Positions 1-6,810 of a DNA stretch of 34,110 nt are shown here, in pieces; positions within the stretch are counted from its first letter, which is position 1, and each line of letters opens with the position of its first letter. Both the position numbers and the translations under genes were made by a program. The notes beneath the pieces are model-generated. The model searched no databases. It saw only the letters and a list, made by a program, of their open reading frames with translations, and was not told the origin of the DNA. Location: positions 1 through 34,110 of the forward strand of contig JAWXCB010000006.1 in the NCBI GenBank assembly GCA_034440455.1, written 5' to 3'. Origin of the DNA: JAWXCB01 sp034440455. GTDB lineage: Bacteria > Bacteroidota > Bacteroidia > Chitinophagales > CAIOSU01.

Positions 1-72
1 CTGCGTTTCAGAATGCAATTCCTGCTTTCCTATTTCGATTTTCAACCAAAATTCATTTTTATAAAAGTATAA
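1..72 (+). CDS. C-terminal tail of a probable transposase (partial)
   Basis: An open frame runs in from the window edge and ends at TAA 70-72, giving 23 residues rich in Leu and Phe that include the string MQFLLSYFDFQPKF. The right-hand copy encodes the same tail. The diverged middle copy keeps the same frame and the same stop, with 15 of 23 residues unchanged, so this was protein-coding. Its position about 23 bp from the element end fits a transposase, but no catalytic motif is visible in so short a piece, so the function is inferred. Confidence 0.45.
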   Translation: MRFRMQFLLSYFDFQPKFIFIKV

Positions 73-95
73 AAGGACTTTTTGAGGGACGACTA
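1..95 (+). mobile_element. End of a repeated mobile element, left copy
   Basis: This stretch is identical, base for base over 95 bp, to the reverse complement of 34013-34107, and about 84% identical over its first 74 bases to 14978-15069. In all three places the similarity stops at the same point, just after GACTA, which marks the outer end of a mobile element; the body of the element lies off the window to the left. The end of a reading frame (1-72) and a small hairpin (57-74) lie inside it. An insertion sequence is the simplest explanation; I could not name the family. Confidence 0.75.
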
Positions 96-173
96 AATAA
101 ATGAGATAAGTACGCGCCACCTTCCCCTTCCTGAAAATGTGTGTTGCGCATGAACGCCAAGAAGCTATTTCCT

Positions 174-181
174 TACATTTG
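174..181 (+). promoter_or_regulatory. Probable -7 promoter box for hutI
   Basis: TACATTTG matches the Bacteroidota -7 consensus TAnnTTTG exactly and ends only 6 bases before the likely GTG start at 188, so the message would have almost no leader. No well-spaced -33 TTG is seen; the nearest (144-146) is 27 bases upstream. Confidence 0.4.
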
Positions 182-187
182 CGCTCT

Positions 188-1432
188 GTGAAAATTCTCC
201 TTAAAAACATCAAACAACTCGTGCAGGTGGAAGATAAGCCGCGCGGCTTCGTGAAGGGTGCGCAGATGCAACACTTGCCCGTGCTGGATAATGCGTGGCT
301 GCTTATTAAAGACAGCCTGATTGAAGATTTTGGCACGATGGACACCTTCCCGGAAAATGCCGACATTGTGATTGGCGCAGAAGGCAAGCTGGTGTTGCCC
401 TGTTGGTGCGACTCGCACACGCACCTCGTGTATGCAGGCAGCCGCGAGCAGGAGTTTGTTGACCGCATTCATGGTTTAAGTTATGAGGAGATTGCGAAAA
501 AAGGGGGCGGCATTTTAAATTCTGCAAATAAACTCAACGACACTTCCGAGCAAGAACTGATTGAGCAAGCGTTGCCGCGCCTGCGGGAAATTATGTTGCA
601 CGGCACGGGCGCGGTGGAAATAAAAAGTGGTTACGGATTGTCGGTGGAGGGCGAACTGAAGATGCTGCGAGTGATTAAGAAATTGAAAATGCTTTCTCCG
701 CTCACTATCAAGGCGACTTTCTTAGGCGCACATGCAGTGCCGGAGAAATTTAAAAAAGATAGGAAGGGCTACATCACTCTTATCACCAAAGAAATGCTAC
801 CAGCAATCAAAGAAGAGCGGCTTGCCGATTTCATTGATGTGTTTTGCGACAAGGGATTTTTCACACCCGATGAAACGGATGCGATTCTGAAAGCGGGAAT
901 GGCAGCAGGTCTGAAGCCGAAAGTACACGCTAATGAACTGGGATTAACAGGTGGTGTGCAGGTGGGCGTAAAGCACAAAGCAATCTCTGTTGACCATCTT
1001 GAACATGTCAGCACTGATGAAATTGATGCGCTTGCAAATTCAAACACGATTCCTACATTGCTTCCTTCCACTGCTTTCTTTCTTGGGTTGAATTATGCAC
1101 CTGCGCGAAAATTGATAAAGGCGAATTTGCCCGTTGCGCTCGCTTCGGATTTTAACCCCGGCACATCTCCATCAGGCAATATGCAGTTTGTGCTTTCACT
1201 CGCCTGTATAAACATGAAGATGACTCCCGAAGAAGCTGTGAACGCAGCAACCATCAATGGCGCACACGCGATGCTGGTGCAAAATGAACTCGGCACGATT
1301 GCAAAAGGAAAAAAGGCGAACGTAATCATCACAAAGAAGATTCCATCGGTTGCGTATTTGCCTTATTCATTTGGCAGCAACCTTGCGGACACGGTGATTA
1401 TCAACGGCAAGGTGCAGACGGATGAGAGCTAA
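188..1432 (+). CDS. hutI: Imidazolonepropionase (HutI), histidine degradation
   Basis: HutI hydrolyses imidazolone-5-propionate to N-formimino-L-glutamate, the third step of histidine breakdown in the cytoplasm. The protein shows the amidohydrolase metal site: SHTHLVYAG (His77, His79), His247 in HANELG, the DHLEH motif near 269-273, and Asp321 in ASDFNPG, plus the family motif KSGYGL near 146. I chose the GTG at 188, giving 414 residues, the usual family length. The frame stays open back to an ATG at 137, but those 17 extra residues (MCVAHERQEA...) look non-coding and overlap the predicted promoter. No other hut genes are in the window, so the pathway genes are dispersed or lie beyond the left repeat. 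Confidence 0.95.
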   Translation: MKILLKNIKQLVQVEDKPRGFVKGAQMQHLPVLDNAWLLIKDSLIEDFGTMDTFPENADIVIGAEGKLVLPCWCDSHTHLVYAGSREQEFVDRIHGLSYEEIAKKGGGILNSANKLNDTSEQELIEQALPRLREIMLHGTGAVEIKSGYGLSVEGELKMLRVIKKLKMLSPLTIKATFLGAHAVPEKFKKDRKGYITLITKEMLPAIKEERLADFIDVFCDKGFFTPDETDAILKAGMAAGLKPKVHANELGLTGGVQVGVKHKAISVDHLEHVSTDEIDALANSNTIPTLLPSTAFFLGLNYAPARKLIKANLPVALASDFNPGTSPSGNMQFVLSLACINMKMTPEEAVNAATINGAHAMLVQNELGTIAKGKKANVIITKKIPSVAYLPYSFGSNLADTVIINGKVQTDES

Positions 1433-1452
1433 GAAACAATTTCTTTTTCAAG

Positions 1453-1460
1453 TATCTTTG
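1453..1460 (+). promoter_or_regulatory. Probable -7 promoter box for hicBA
   Basis: TATCTTTG is an exact TAnnTTTG match lying 17 bases before the hicB ATG, in the 45-bp gap after hutI. It suggests that the toxin-antitoxin pair has its own promoter instead of depending on hutI. No clear -33 TTG is seen. Confidence 0.45.
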
Positions 1461-1477
1461 AAGGAACACAAAATGAA

Positions 1478-1714
1478 ATGAAATCAGGAAAAAAGCCATC
1501 GAAAACAATTCATCTTCCCGTTATGGTAGAAACGGACGAGGATGGTTTTTTTATTGTTTCTTGTCCTATGTTTAAGGGTTGTCATTCTTATGGAAAAACA
1601 ATTGACGAAGCACTGAAAAACATCCGCGAGGTGATTGAAATGTGCATGGAAGAAGAAAAGCCGGAAAAGCTCAATCGCTTCATAGGGTTTCGTGAAATTG
1701 AAGTGCGGGCATAA
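1478..1714 (+). CDS. hicB: HicB-like antitoxin
   Basis: A 78-residue protein of the HicB/UPF0150 fold: an N-terminal strand (IHLPVMVETDEDGFFIVSC), the conserved core around CHSYGKTIDEALKNI, and a helix ending the domain (VIEMCMEEEK). HicB neutralises the HicA RNase by binding it. Many HicB proteins also carry a C-terminal HTH or ribbon-helix-helix DNA-binding domain; this one ends straight after the core, so autorepression through its own domain is not obvious. It lies 11 bp upstream of hicA, an antitoxin-first order. The ATG at 1473 is followed at once by a stop, so 1478 is the start. Confidence 0.85.
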   Translation: MKSGKKPSKTIHLPVMVETDEDGFFIVSCPMFKGCHSYGKTIDEALKNIREVIEMCMEEEKPEKLNRFIGFREIEVRA

Positions 1715-1725
1715 ATCCCTCCTGC

Positions 1726-1968
1726 ATGGCTACGCTCCCCGTTCTCTCCGGAAAAGAATTAATAAAGTGCCTTGAGAGAAATGGTTTTGTTGTAATCCGC
1801 GTCAACGGCTCGCACCACCGCATGAAACACGCTGACGGCAGGGTGACTACGGTACCCTTCCACAAATACGAAGATTTACCCAAAGGACTGTTGCACAAAA
1901 TCATTCGTGAAGACTTAAAATTGGAAGTGGATGATTTTGTGAAAATCTGTATGAAAATACGGAAGTAG
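1726..1968 (+). CDS. hicA: HicA-like mRNA interferase toxin
   Basis: An 80-residue protein with the double-stranded-RNA-binding-like fold of HicA toxins, which cleave mRNA during translation. The hallmark GSHH at residues 28-31, with the catalytic histidine, follows the opening helix (SGKELIKCLERNGF) and strand. The later VPFHKYEDLPKGLLHKI segment, where the family has a conserved H..E/D...G.L, is also intact. It has full family length and no damage is visible, so the pair is probably functional. It follows hicB by 11 bp and is probably co-transcribed. Confidence 0.88.
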   Translation: MATLPVLSGKELIKCLERNGFVVIRVNGSHHRMKHADGRVTTVPFHKYEDLPKGLLHKIIREDLKLEVDDFVKICMKIRK

Positions 1969-2005
1969 TTGAAGATTGTGATTTGAATTTTGAAAATTAA
2001 ACCAG

Positions 2006-3226
2006 ATGAATTTCCAGCAAAGCGACCAGTCGCAACACTACACACAGCGCGTAAAACAATTTATAGCAGAACGCATTCGTCCGATAGAGAAGAAGTATTA
2101 CCATGAAATCCTTTCGCAGAAATCTGATGATTGGAAAAACTGGCAAGTCGCGCCCGTGATTGAAGAGTTGAAAGCGCAAGCGCAGAAAGAAGGTTTGTGG
2201 AATTTGTTTCTCAGTGACAAGCAACACGGTCCGGGCTTGAGCACGCTGGAATACGCGCCTGTGGCCGAAGAAATGGGCAAGAGTTTTATCGCGCCTGAAA
2301 TCTTCAATTGCAATGCGCCCGACACGGGCAACATGGAAGTGCTGCACCTATCCGGCTCGACACAGCAAAAAGCGCAATGGCTCGCACCGCTGCTCGAAGG
2401 AAAAATACGCTCTGCCTTTTGCATGACGGAGCCTGATGTTGCCTCATCAGATGCAACAAATATGCGGGCAACAGCAGCGCTTGAAAAAAATGAAGTGGTC
2501 ATCAACGGGCGCAAATGGTGGACTACGGGCATCGGGCATCCCAATTGCAAGTTTGTGATTTTTATGGGACTGACTGATGCAGGCGCACATCGTCATTCAC
2601 AACACACGATGGTGCTTGTGCCGCTTGATACGCCCGGTGTGCAGATTGAAAGAATGCTGCCGGTTTTTGGTGAATATGATGCGCCTTACGGACATGGTGA
2701 AGTGAGTTTCACGAATGTGCGAGTGCCCTTGGAAAATATCATTCTGGGCGCTGGTCGCGGATTTGAAATTGCGCAGGGAAGACTTGGTCCCGGGCGTATT
2801 CACCACTGTATGCGCTGCATTGGCGCATCAGAATATGTGTTGCAACTGATGATTGAAAGAGGACTTTCGCGTGTGGCGTTTGGAAAACCGATTCTAAATC
2901 TTGGCGGCAACCGCGAGCGCATCGCTGATTTCAGAATCGCGATTGACCAGGCGCGTTTGCTCATTTTATTTGCCGCATGGAAACTTGATACGGTGGGCGC
3001 ATTAGCTGCGATGACGGAGATTTCATCTATTAAAGTTGTTGCTCCGAATGTGCTGCAAATGATAACGGATGAAGCGATCCAGATGCACGGTGGCGCGGGC
3101 TTGTCGTATGATTTTCCGCTCACTGCATTCTTTGCGATGGCGCGCGTAATCCGTATTGCCGATGGTCCTGATGCTGTGCATCGCGGGTTGATTGCACGAT
3201 TTGAGTTGGGAAAATATTCAAGCTAA
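2006..3226 (+). CDS. Acyl-CoA dehydrogenase family protein (ACAD10/11-like)
   Basis: A 406-residue flavoprotein of the acyl-CoA dehydrogenase superfamily, which oxidises acyl-CoA to 2-enoyl-CoA with FAD. The N-terminal helical domain covers about 1-130. The FAD/substrate strand motif FCMTEPDVASSD is at 138-149. The C-terminal helical bundle contains GRIHHCMR at 263-270 and QMHGGAGLSYDFPL at 359-372, followed by RIADGPDAVHRGL. These last motifs resemble the ACAD10/ACAD11 branch more than classical short-chain enzymes, and the substrate cannot be read from sequence. It starts 37 bp after hicA with no functional link. The 90 bp after it hold a palindromic element and a decayed hppD. Confidence 0.88.
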   Translation: MNFQQSDQSQHYTQRVKQFIAERIRPIEKKYYHEILSQKSDDWKNWQVAPVIEELKAQAQKEGLWNLFLSDKQHGPGLSTLEYAPVAEEMGKSFIAPEIFNCNAPDTGNMEVLHLSGSTQQKAQWLAPLLEGKIRSAFCMTEPDVASSDATNMRATAALEKNEVVINGRKWWTTGIGHPNCKFVIFMGLTDAGAHRHSQHTMVLVPLDTPGVQIERMLPVFGEYDAPYGHGEVSFTNVRVPLENIILGAGRGFEIAQGRLGPGRIHHCMRCIGASEYVLQLMIERGLSRVAFGKPILNLGGNRERIADFRIAIDQARLLILFAAWKLDTVGALAAMTEISSIKVVAPNVLQMITDEAIQMHGGAGLSYDFPLTAFFAMARVIRIADGPDAVHRGLIARFELGKYSS

Positions 3227-3234
3227 AAAACGAC

Positions 3235-3295
3235 TCCCGCGAGCATGAAGATTAAATCTTGCAAAAATATTTCCACGAGATACAATCTCGCGGGA
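3235..3295. repeat. Nested palindromic intergenic element
   Basis: The element is bounded by a perfect 9-bp inverted repeat (TCCCGCGAG at 3235-3243 and CTCGCGGGA at 3287-3295). Inside are two further palindromes: AAGATT/AATCTT around a single A (3248-3260) and GAGAT/ATCTC around ACA (3277-3289). It sits exactly where recognisable hppD coding begins, so it may mark the breakpoint that removed the rest of that gene. It looks like a small mobile palindromic repeat or a terminator-like structure. Confidence 0.5.
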
Positions 3296-3638
3296 CACAG
3301 AGTACAGCATATCGCGCTTGCTACTGATGATAGTCTTCGCACCGTTGCTGAACTGCGGAAGAGGCGTAGAGTTTCTCTATGTACCTGATACTTATTATGA
3401 AACTGTTACAGCGCGATGCGGGAAAATTGACGAGAATATTGAAGCACTGAAAAAACTCAATATTCTTGTTGACCGTGATGAGGAAGGTTATTTACTGCAA
3501 ATTTTCACAAAGCCTGTGGAAGACCGCCCGACAGTTTTCTATGAAATCATCCAGCGCAAAGGAGCAAACTCATTTGGCAAGGGAAATTTCAAAGCATTGG
3601 TTGAAGCGATTGAACAGGAATTGAGAGGAACGCTATAA
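3293..3638 (+). pseudogene. hppD: Remnant of 4-hydroxyphenylpyruvate dioxygenase (3' end, frameshifted)
   Basis: HPPD converts 4-hydroxyphenylpyruvate to homogentisate in tyrosine breakdown. Only the last third is here. In one frame (from about 3293) one reads VQHIALATDDSLRTVAELRK, which holds the second iron-binding histidine. Near 3359-3363 the frame changes (net +1, or two bases lost), and the next frame continues with RGVEFLYVPDTYYE, DRDEEGYLLQIFTKP and PTVFYEIIQRKG, which holds the third iron ligand Glu, ending at the family's normal C-terminus RGTL. The first two thirds, with the first iron histidine, are missing. The 106-residue frame from 3318 is therefore not a gene with its own start but a decayed fragment, unless the shift is a sequencing error in a gene already truncated. 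Confidence 0.85.
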
Positions 3639-3656
3639 TTCAGCTTAAAGTTTGAG

Positions 3657-3708
3657 GTTTGAAGTTAGTTTCAATCTGAGCGAAAACTTCCAATTATAAA
3701 CTTCAAAC
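3657..3708. repeat. 10-bp inverted repeat in intergenic gap
   Basis: GTTTGAAGTT (3657-3666) and its complement AACTTCAAAC (3699-3708) flank 32 bases between the hppD remnant and the next gene. The loop is long and the stem AT-rich, so it is a weak hairpin; whether it ends transcription is unknown. Confidence 0.3.
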
Positions 3709-3712
3709 TATC

Positions 3713-4189
3713 ATGAGCGAACCCACCATTATCAACGAAGATGCAGCGCACAATAAATTCGCTGTGGATTGCTTCAACAAAATTTGGACCTTATTGCAAA
3801 AGGAAAACAGGACTACCGAAGAAAACGAGATGATGATTCATCTTGCGCACACTTCGCTTTTTCATTGGCTGCATGTTGGAACCGCACTTCACGAGCAGCG
3901 TGGTGCATGGATGCTGGCATGGGTTTACACCATTTTGGAAGACAAGACAAAGGCGCTGCATCATGCAAAATGCTGCCTCGCATTGACAGAAAAAAATGAT
4001 TTCAAAGATTTCGACCTTGCTTATGCTTATGAAAGTATGGCGAGGGCTTGCGCACTGAATGCGATGAATTCCGAAAGCAACCATTCTCTTTCTCGTGCGA
4101 AAGAGGCAGGAGAAAAAATCGCTGAAAATGACGACCGTGATTTATTTATGAATGACCTCGAATCGGAACCGTGGTTTGGCGTGAAGTGA
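3713..4189 (+). CDS. Conserved protein of unknown function, helical
   Basis: I do not recognise this 158-residue family. It is soluble, without signal peptide or membrane segment, and appears all-helical with a repeat-like rhythm. The most striking part is residues 43-75, with several His and Trp (HLAHTSLFHWLHVG, then HEQRGAWMLAWVYTIL), followed by KALHHAKCCLALTEKN and YAYESMARACALN, which look like TPR-type helix pairs. A TPR-like scaffold or a small metal-binding helical bundle would both fit. It starts at ATG 3713 after the hppD remnant, and the next gene begins 58 bp on. Confidence 0.7.
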   Translation: MSEPTIINEDAAHNKFAVDCFNKIWTLLQKENRTTEENEMMIHLAHTSLFHWLHVGTALHEQRGAWMLAWVYTILEDKTKALHHAKCCLALTEKNDFKDFDLAYAYESMARACALNAMNSESNHSLSRAKEAGEKIAENDDRDLFMNDLESEPWFGVK

Positions 4190-4220
4190 CTTATGTCATT
4201 CTTCATCGTTGTGCAATTTA

Positions 4221-4228
4221 TAATTTTG
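4221..4228 (+). promoter_or_regulatory. Possible -7 promoter box
   Basis: TAATTTTG matches TAnnTTTG and lies 19 bases before the ATG at 4248. The only nearby TTG (4209-4211) is too close to be the -33 box, so support is limited to the -7 match and position. Confidence 0.35.
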
Positions 4229-4247
4229 TTTTCTAAAATTTAAAAAC

Positions 4248-4946
4248 ATGAAAAATTCAGTAGTGTTGTTTGCGATTTTTCTGACGTGTTCAATAGCTGC
4301 TTCAGCACAGGATGTTATCATTTTCCGCAACGGCAATGAAATGCAGGCAAAGGTTTCGGAAGTGGGAACCAGCGAAATAAAATATCAGCGGTTCGATAAT
4401 CTCAGCGGACCTGTTTACACGATTAACAAGAAAGACGTTTTTATGATTAAGTATGAAAACGGCACCAAAGATATTATCACCGATTTATCCAGCACAAATA
4501 CTTCAGGAGACAAGAAAGTAATGGGCACAGACTACAGGTCGCCCGGACTTGCATTTCTCTTTTCCTTCTTGCTGCCGGGAGGAGGTCAATACTATAATCA
4601 TCAACATGCAAAAGGTGGCGCTATGACTGGTCTATGGGTTGGAGGGTTGATCACTACTGCCGTGGCGGCATCCGCCAATGTGGACTGTTATGAAACTTAC
4701 AACGGCAATTTCGCTTGCGATTACAGGGAAAATGATGGCGCGCAAGCTGCTGGTGCAGTCGGAGGAATGGTGATGTTTGGAAGCTGGCTCTGGTCGGTGA
4801 TTGATGCTCCCGTGAATGCTGCAAGAATCAACCGAAACAATAAAGCAACAGGCTTGCTTGAGTTTCAGAAGGAAGATAAATTCTCGCTGCGCATTGAGCC
4901 ATTCCGCAGTCAGGGTTTAGGCGGAAGCCTCTCCATGCGGTTTTAA
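4248..4946 (+). CDS. Secreted/membrane protein of unknown function
   Basis: A 232-residue protein with a signal peptide (residues 1-20, cut after ASAQ). An exported beta-rich stretch (about 21-75) begins DVIIFRNGNEMQAKVSEVG and resembles domains common at the N-terminus of Bacteroidota envelope proteins. After a short linker come two hydrophobic segments: SPGLAFLFSFLLPGGGQYYN, the glycine/Tyr pattern found in TM2/DUF5683-like proteins, and a second near residues 125-140, with a further one around 165-180. The C-terminal tail is polar. The role is unknown; this type is usually annotated as hypothetical. Confidence 0.75.
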   Translation: MKNSVVLFAIFLTCSIAASAQDVIIFRNGNEMQAKVSEVGTSEIKYQRFDNLSGPVYTINKKDVFMIKYENGTKDIITDLSSTNTSGDKKVMGTDYRSPGLAFLFSFLLPGGGQYYNHQHAKGGAMTGLWVGGLITTAVAASANVDCYETYNGNFACDYRENDGAQAAGAVGGMVMFGSWLWSVIDAPVNAARINRNNKATGLLEFQKEDKFSLRIEPFRSQGLGGSLSMRF

Positions 4947-4973
4947 TCGTTCACTCTTTTGTGATTGAATCAA

Positions 4974-5486
4974 ATGAATCACGCATCCCTCATCCTGCAA
5001 TTAGAAGCCAACCTCAAAACTTTTGAGGGACTGCTCCACGCATCTTCAACTGAAGAAATCATCTGGCGAGCTGCGGAAAATAAATGGTGCCTGCTCGAAA
5101 TCGCGAATCATTTATATGATGAAGAGCGCGAAGATTTTCGAGCGCGGTTGAAACATGTTTTAGAAAATCCGAAAGACAAACTGCCGTCAATTGACCCTGT
5201 CGGCTGGGTGACCGCAAGAAATTACATGGGGAAGAGTTATGAAACGGTAGTGCGTGAATTTTTACAAGAAAGAGAGCTATCCATTCAGTGGCTACGCTCG
5301 CTGCAATCACCCGATTGGAAAAGCACACATCATCATCACAAGTTCGGAGCGATGTCGGCTGAAATGTTTCTTGCCAACTGGGTTGCGCATGATTATCTGC
5401 ATATCAGGCAAATTCTGCGTTTAAAATATGAGTATCTGAAACAAGCGGCTTCGGAAGTATCGCTCAGATATGCAGGAGATTGGTGA
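4974..5486 (+). CDS. DinB-superfamily protein
   Basis: A 170-residue four-helix-bundle protein of the DinB/YfiT-like superfamily, metal-dependent enzymes including thiol-S-transferases. The three expected metal-binding histidines are visible: one in EIANHLYDEE (helix 2) and two in NWVAHDYLHIRQI (helix 4). The frame opens with a TTG at 4965, but the ATG at 4974 (MNHASLILQLEANL) is the natural start. The substrate is unknown. Its stop lies 9 bp from the stop of the convergent lipoprotein gene. Confidence 0.85.
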   Translation: MNHASLILQLEANLKTFEGLLHASSTEEIIWRAAENKWCLLEIANHLYDEEREDFRARLKHVLENPKDKLPSIDPVGWVTARNYMGKSYETVVREFLQERELSIQWLRSLQSPDWKSTHHHHKFGAMSAEMFLANWVAHDYLHIRQILRLKYEYLKQAASEVSLRYAGDW

Positions 5487-5495
5487 GCGGAAAAA

Positions 5496-5999
5496 CTATT
5501 CCTTCGTCCAGGTTTTTTCCTCCGTAAGACATTCTTCTATCTTCAAAGAAGTTTCGACCTGCGCCCGATAAGTTTCTGTTGACGAAACTGAATCCATCCC
5601 ACCATCAAGCAAACTCACGTCAAAACTCTTCATCGTTTTCTTATCAACTTCTTCATAGCAATAGAGGTAGTATTGTTCATCGCTGCTGCCTACCGGTTGT
5701 GCATAGAGAAATGTTTTTCCGCCCACTTTCGTTACCCATGCGGTGAACTTGGTGACATCCAATGAGTAAATACTGCCTGTTTCAAACACTTCTACATCAT
5801 AGCTGAAGTTATCTTTCTTCGAGATAGTTACCGTACGATAATCCGGATCTTCCGCTACGGTAGTCCAGGTGCCAATGAGCGCTTTATCTATTTCCTCTTT
5901 TCCGGGATAGCCAAGCGTATAATCAATTCCAACTGGGCAGCCGGTGAAGAGCAATAAGAATGGCAGCGCCATTACTGAATTCAGGATAATCTTTTTCAA
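5496..5999 (-). CDS. Small lipoprotein of unknown function
   Basis: The N-terminus has a lipoprotein signal, with hydrophobic ALPFLLLF followed by lipobox FTGC, so the mature protein of about 135 residues is lipid-anchored. The start is uncertain. The first in-frame ATG is at 5972 (MALPFLLLFTGC) but leaves no positive charge. A TTG at 5999 gives MKKIILNSV before it, a much better signal peptide, and is chosen here. The frame remains open with TTG up to 6041. The mature part contains LIGTWTTVAEDPDYRTVTIS, which resembles small lipocalin-like 'cost of expression' proteins in Bacteroidota, but I do not recognise a named family. Confidence 0.65.
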   Translation of the reverse strand: MKKIILNSVMALPFLLLFTGCPVGIDYTLGYPGKEEIDKALIGTWTTVAEDPDYRTVTISKKDNFSYDVEVFETGSIYSLDVTKFTAWVTKVGGKTFLYAQPVGSSDEQYYLYCYEEVDKKTMKSFDVSLLDGGMDSVSSTETYRAQVETSLKIEECLTEEKTWTKE

Positions 6000-6108
6000 A
6001 AACAAATGATTTTGTGAAAGGAGGATGAAAAATAAAAGCAAATTCCAAACTTCAATTCAGCGCAATGCGCAAATAGGATGTGAAGGAATAAGAAAAATAG
6101 ACAAACGG

Positions 6109-6774
6109 TTACTCCGCCTTCATTGACTTCTTCAGCAACTCTTCACCGCTCTGCACATCAGCGGGAAGTTGGAATTGCGCATCGGGAACGGACTGCGCGG
6201 TGATGCTTTTTACCGTAAATGAATATTGCACTTCGCCACCATTATCTTTCGAAATTACTTCAAGCGGCAACGCGGTGATACCATTTGACTGCAAACTGCC
6301 GATGATTCCCTTTGAGCGTAATGAAGGCGGAAAACTTTCTGCCGAAAGTTTCACCTCATCGCTCACCCAGCATTCCGATGTTCCTTCCGGTGATTGTATT
6401 TTCACCAAATAACAATTGTATCCGGCAACGCTCTTTTTCCCTTCTGTTTTTGTAACAATGGTACTCACATTTTTAGCCACAATCTTTAATGAATCCTGAG
6501 GAACGATGAACACGGCTTTCTCTCCATTCATCTCGCTCAGCAAATACAGTTGCGCGTTGCTCTTTTGAAAAAGAAGCGTTGCATTTGTTTGCTTGCCGTC
6601 CGCAGTACCCGTAATTTCCATGCGGCTGCTTCCGTTTTTCACAAACCACTTCACCACTGCATTCTCTTTTGTGGCTTTCGTAGAAGTAGTTGCTTCAATC
6701 ACGCCTTCAAAAGTTTGTGCGAATGAAAAAGCCACCGTCATTAACAAGCAGGTTATCGTAGTAATCCGTTTCAT
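6109..6774 (-). CDS. Secreted DUF4412-like protein
   Basis: A 221-residue protein with a clear signal peptide (MKRITTITCLLMTVAFSFAQ). The body is beta-rich with the pattern of DUF4412-type periplasmic proteins: an opening strand (FEGVIEATTS), a section resembling LolA/LolB-fold proteins (SSRMEITGTADGKQ), and the GYNCYLVKIQS...SECWVSD motif typical of that family. The function is unknown. It is 36 bp downstream of the glycine-rich gene on the same strand and may be co-transcribed with it. Confidence 0.75.
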   Translation of the reverse strand: MKRITTITCLLMTVAFSFAQTFEGVIEATTSTKATKENAVVKWFVKNGSSRMEITGTADGKQTNATLLFQKSNAQLYLLSEMNGEKAVFIVPQDSLKIVAKNVSTIVTKTEGKKSVAGYNCYLVKIQSPEGTSECWVSDEVKLSAESFPPSLRSKGIIGSLQSNGITALPLEVISKDNGGEVQYSFTVKSITAQSVPDAQFQLPADVQSGEELLKKSMKAE

Positions 6775-6810
6775 TTCAATTTCAAATTTTCAAATCATCA
6801 AATGCTTCAA

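Noticed and set aside
3318..3638. 106-residue frame as a complete small gene
   Set aside because: Its first residues (MLLMIVFAPLLNC) are the wrong frame of hppD codons; the true similarity crosses a frameshift, so it is a remnant.
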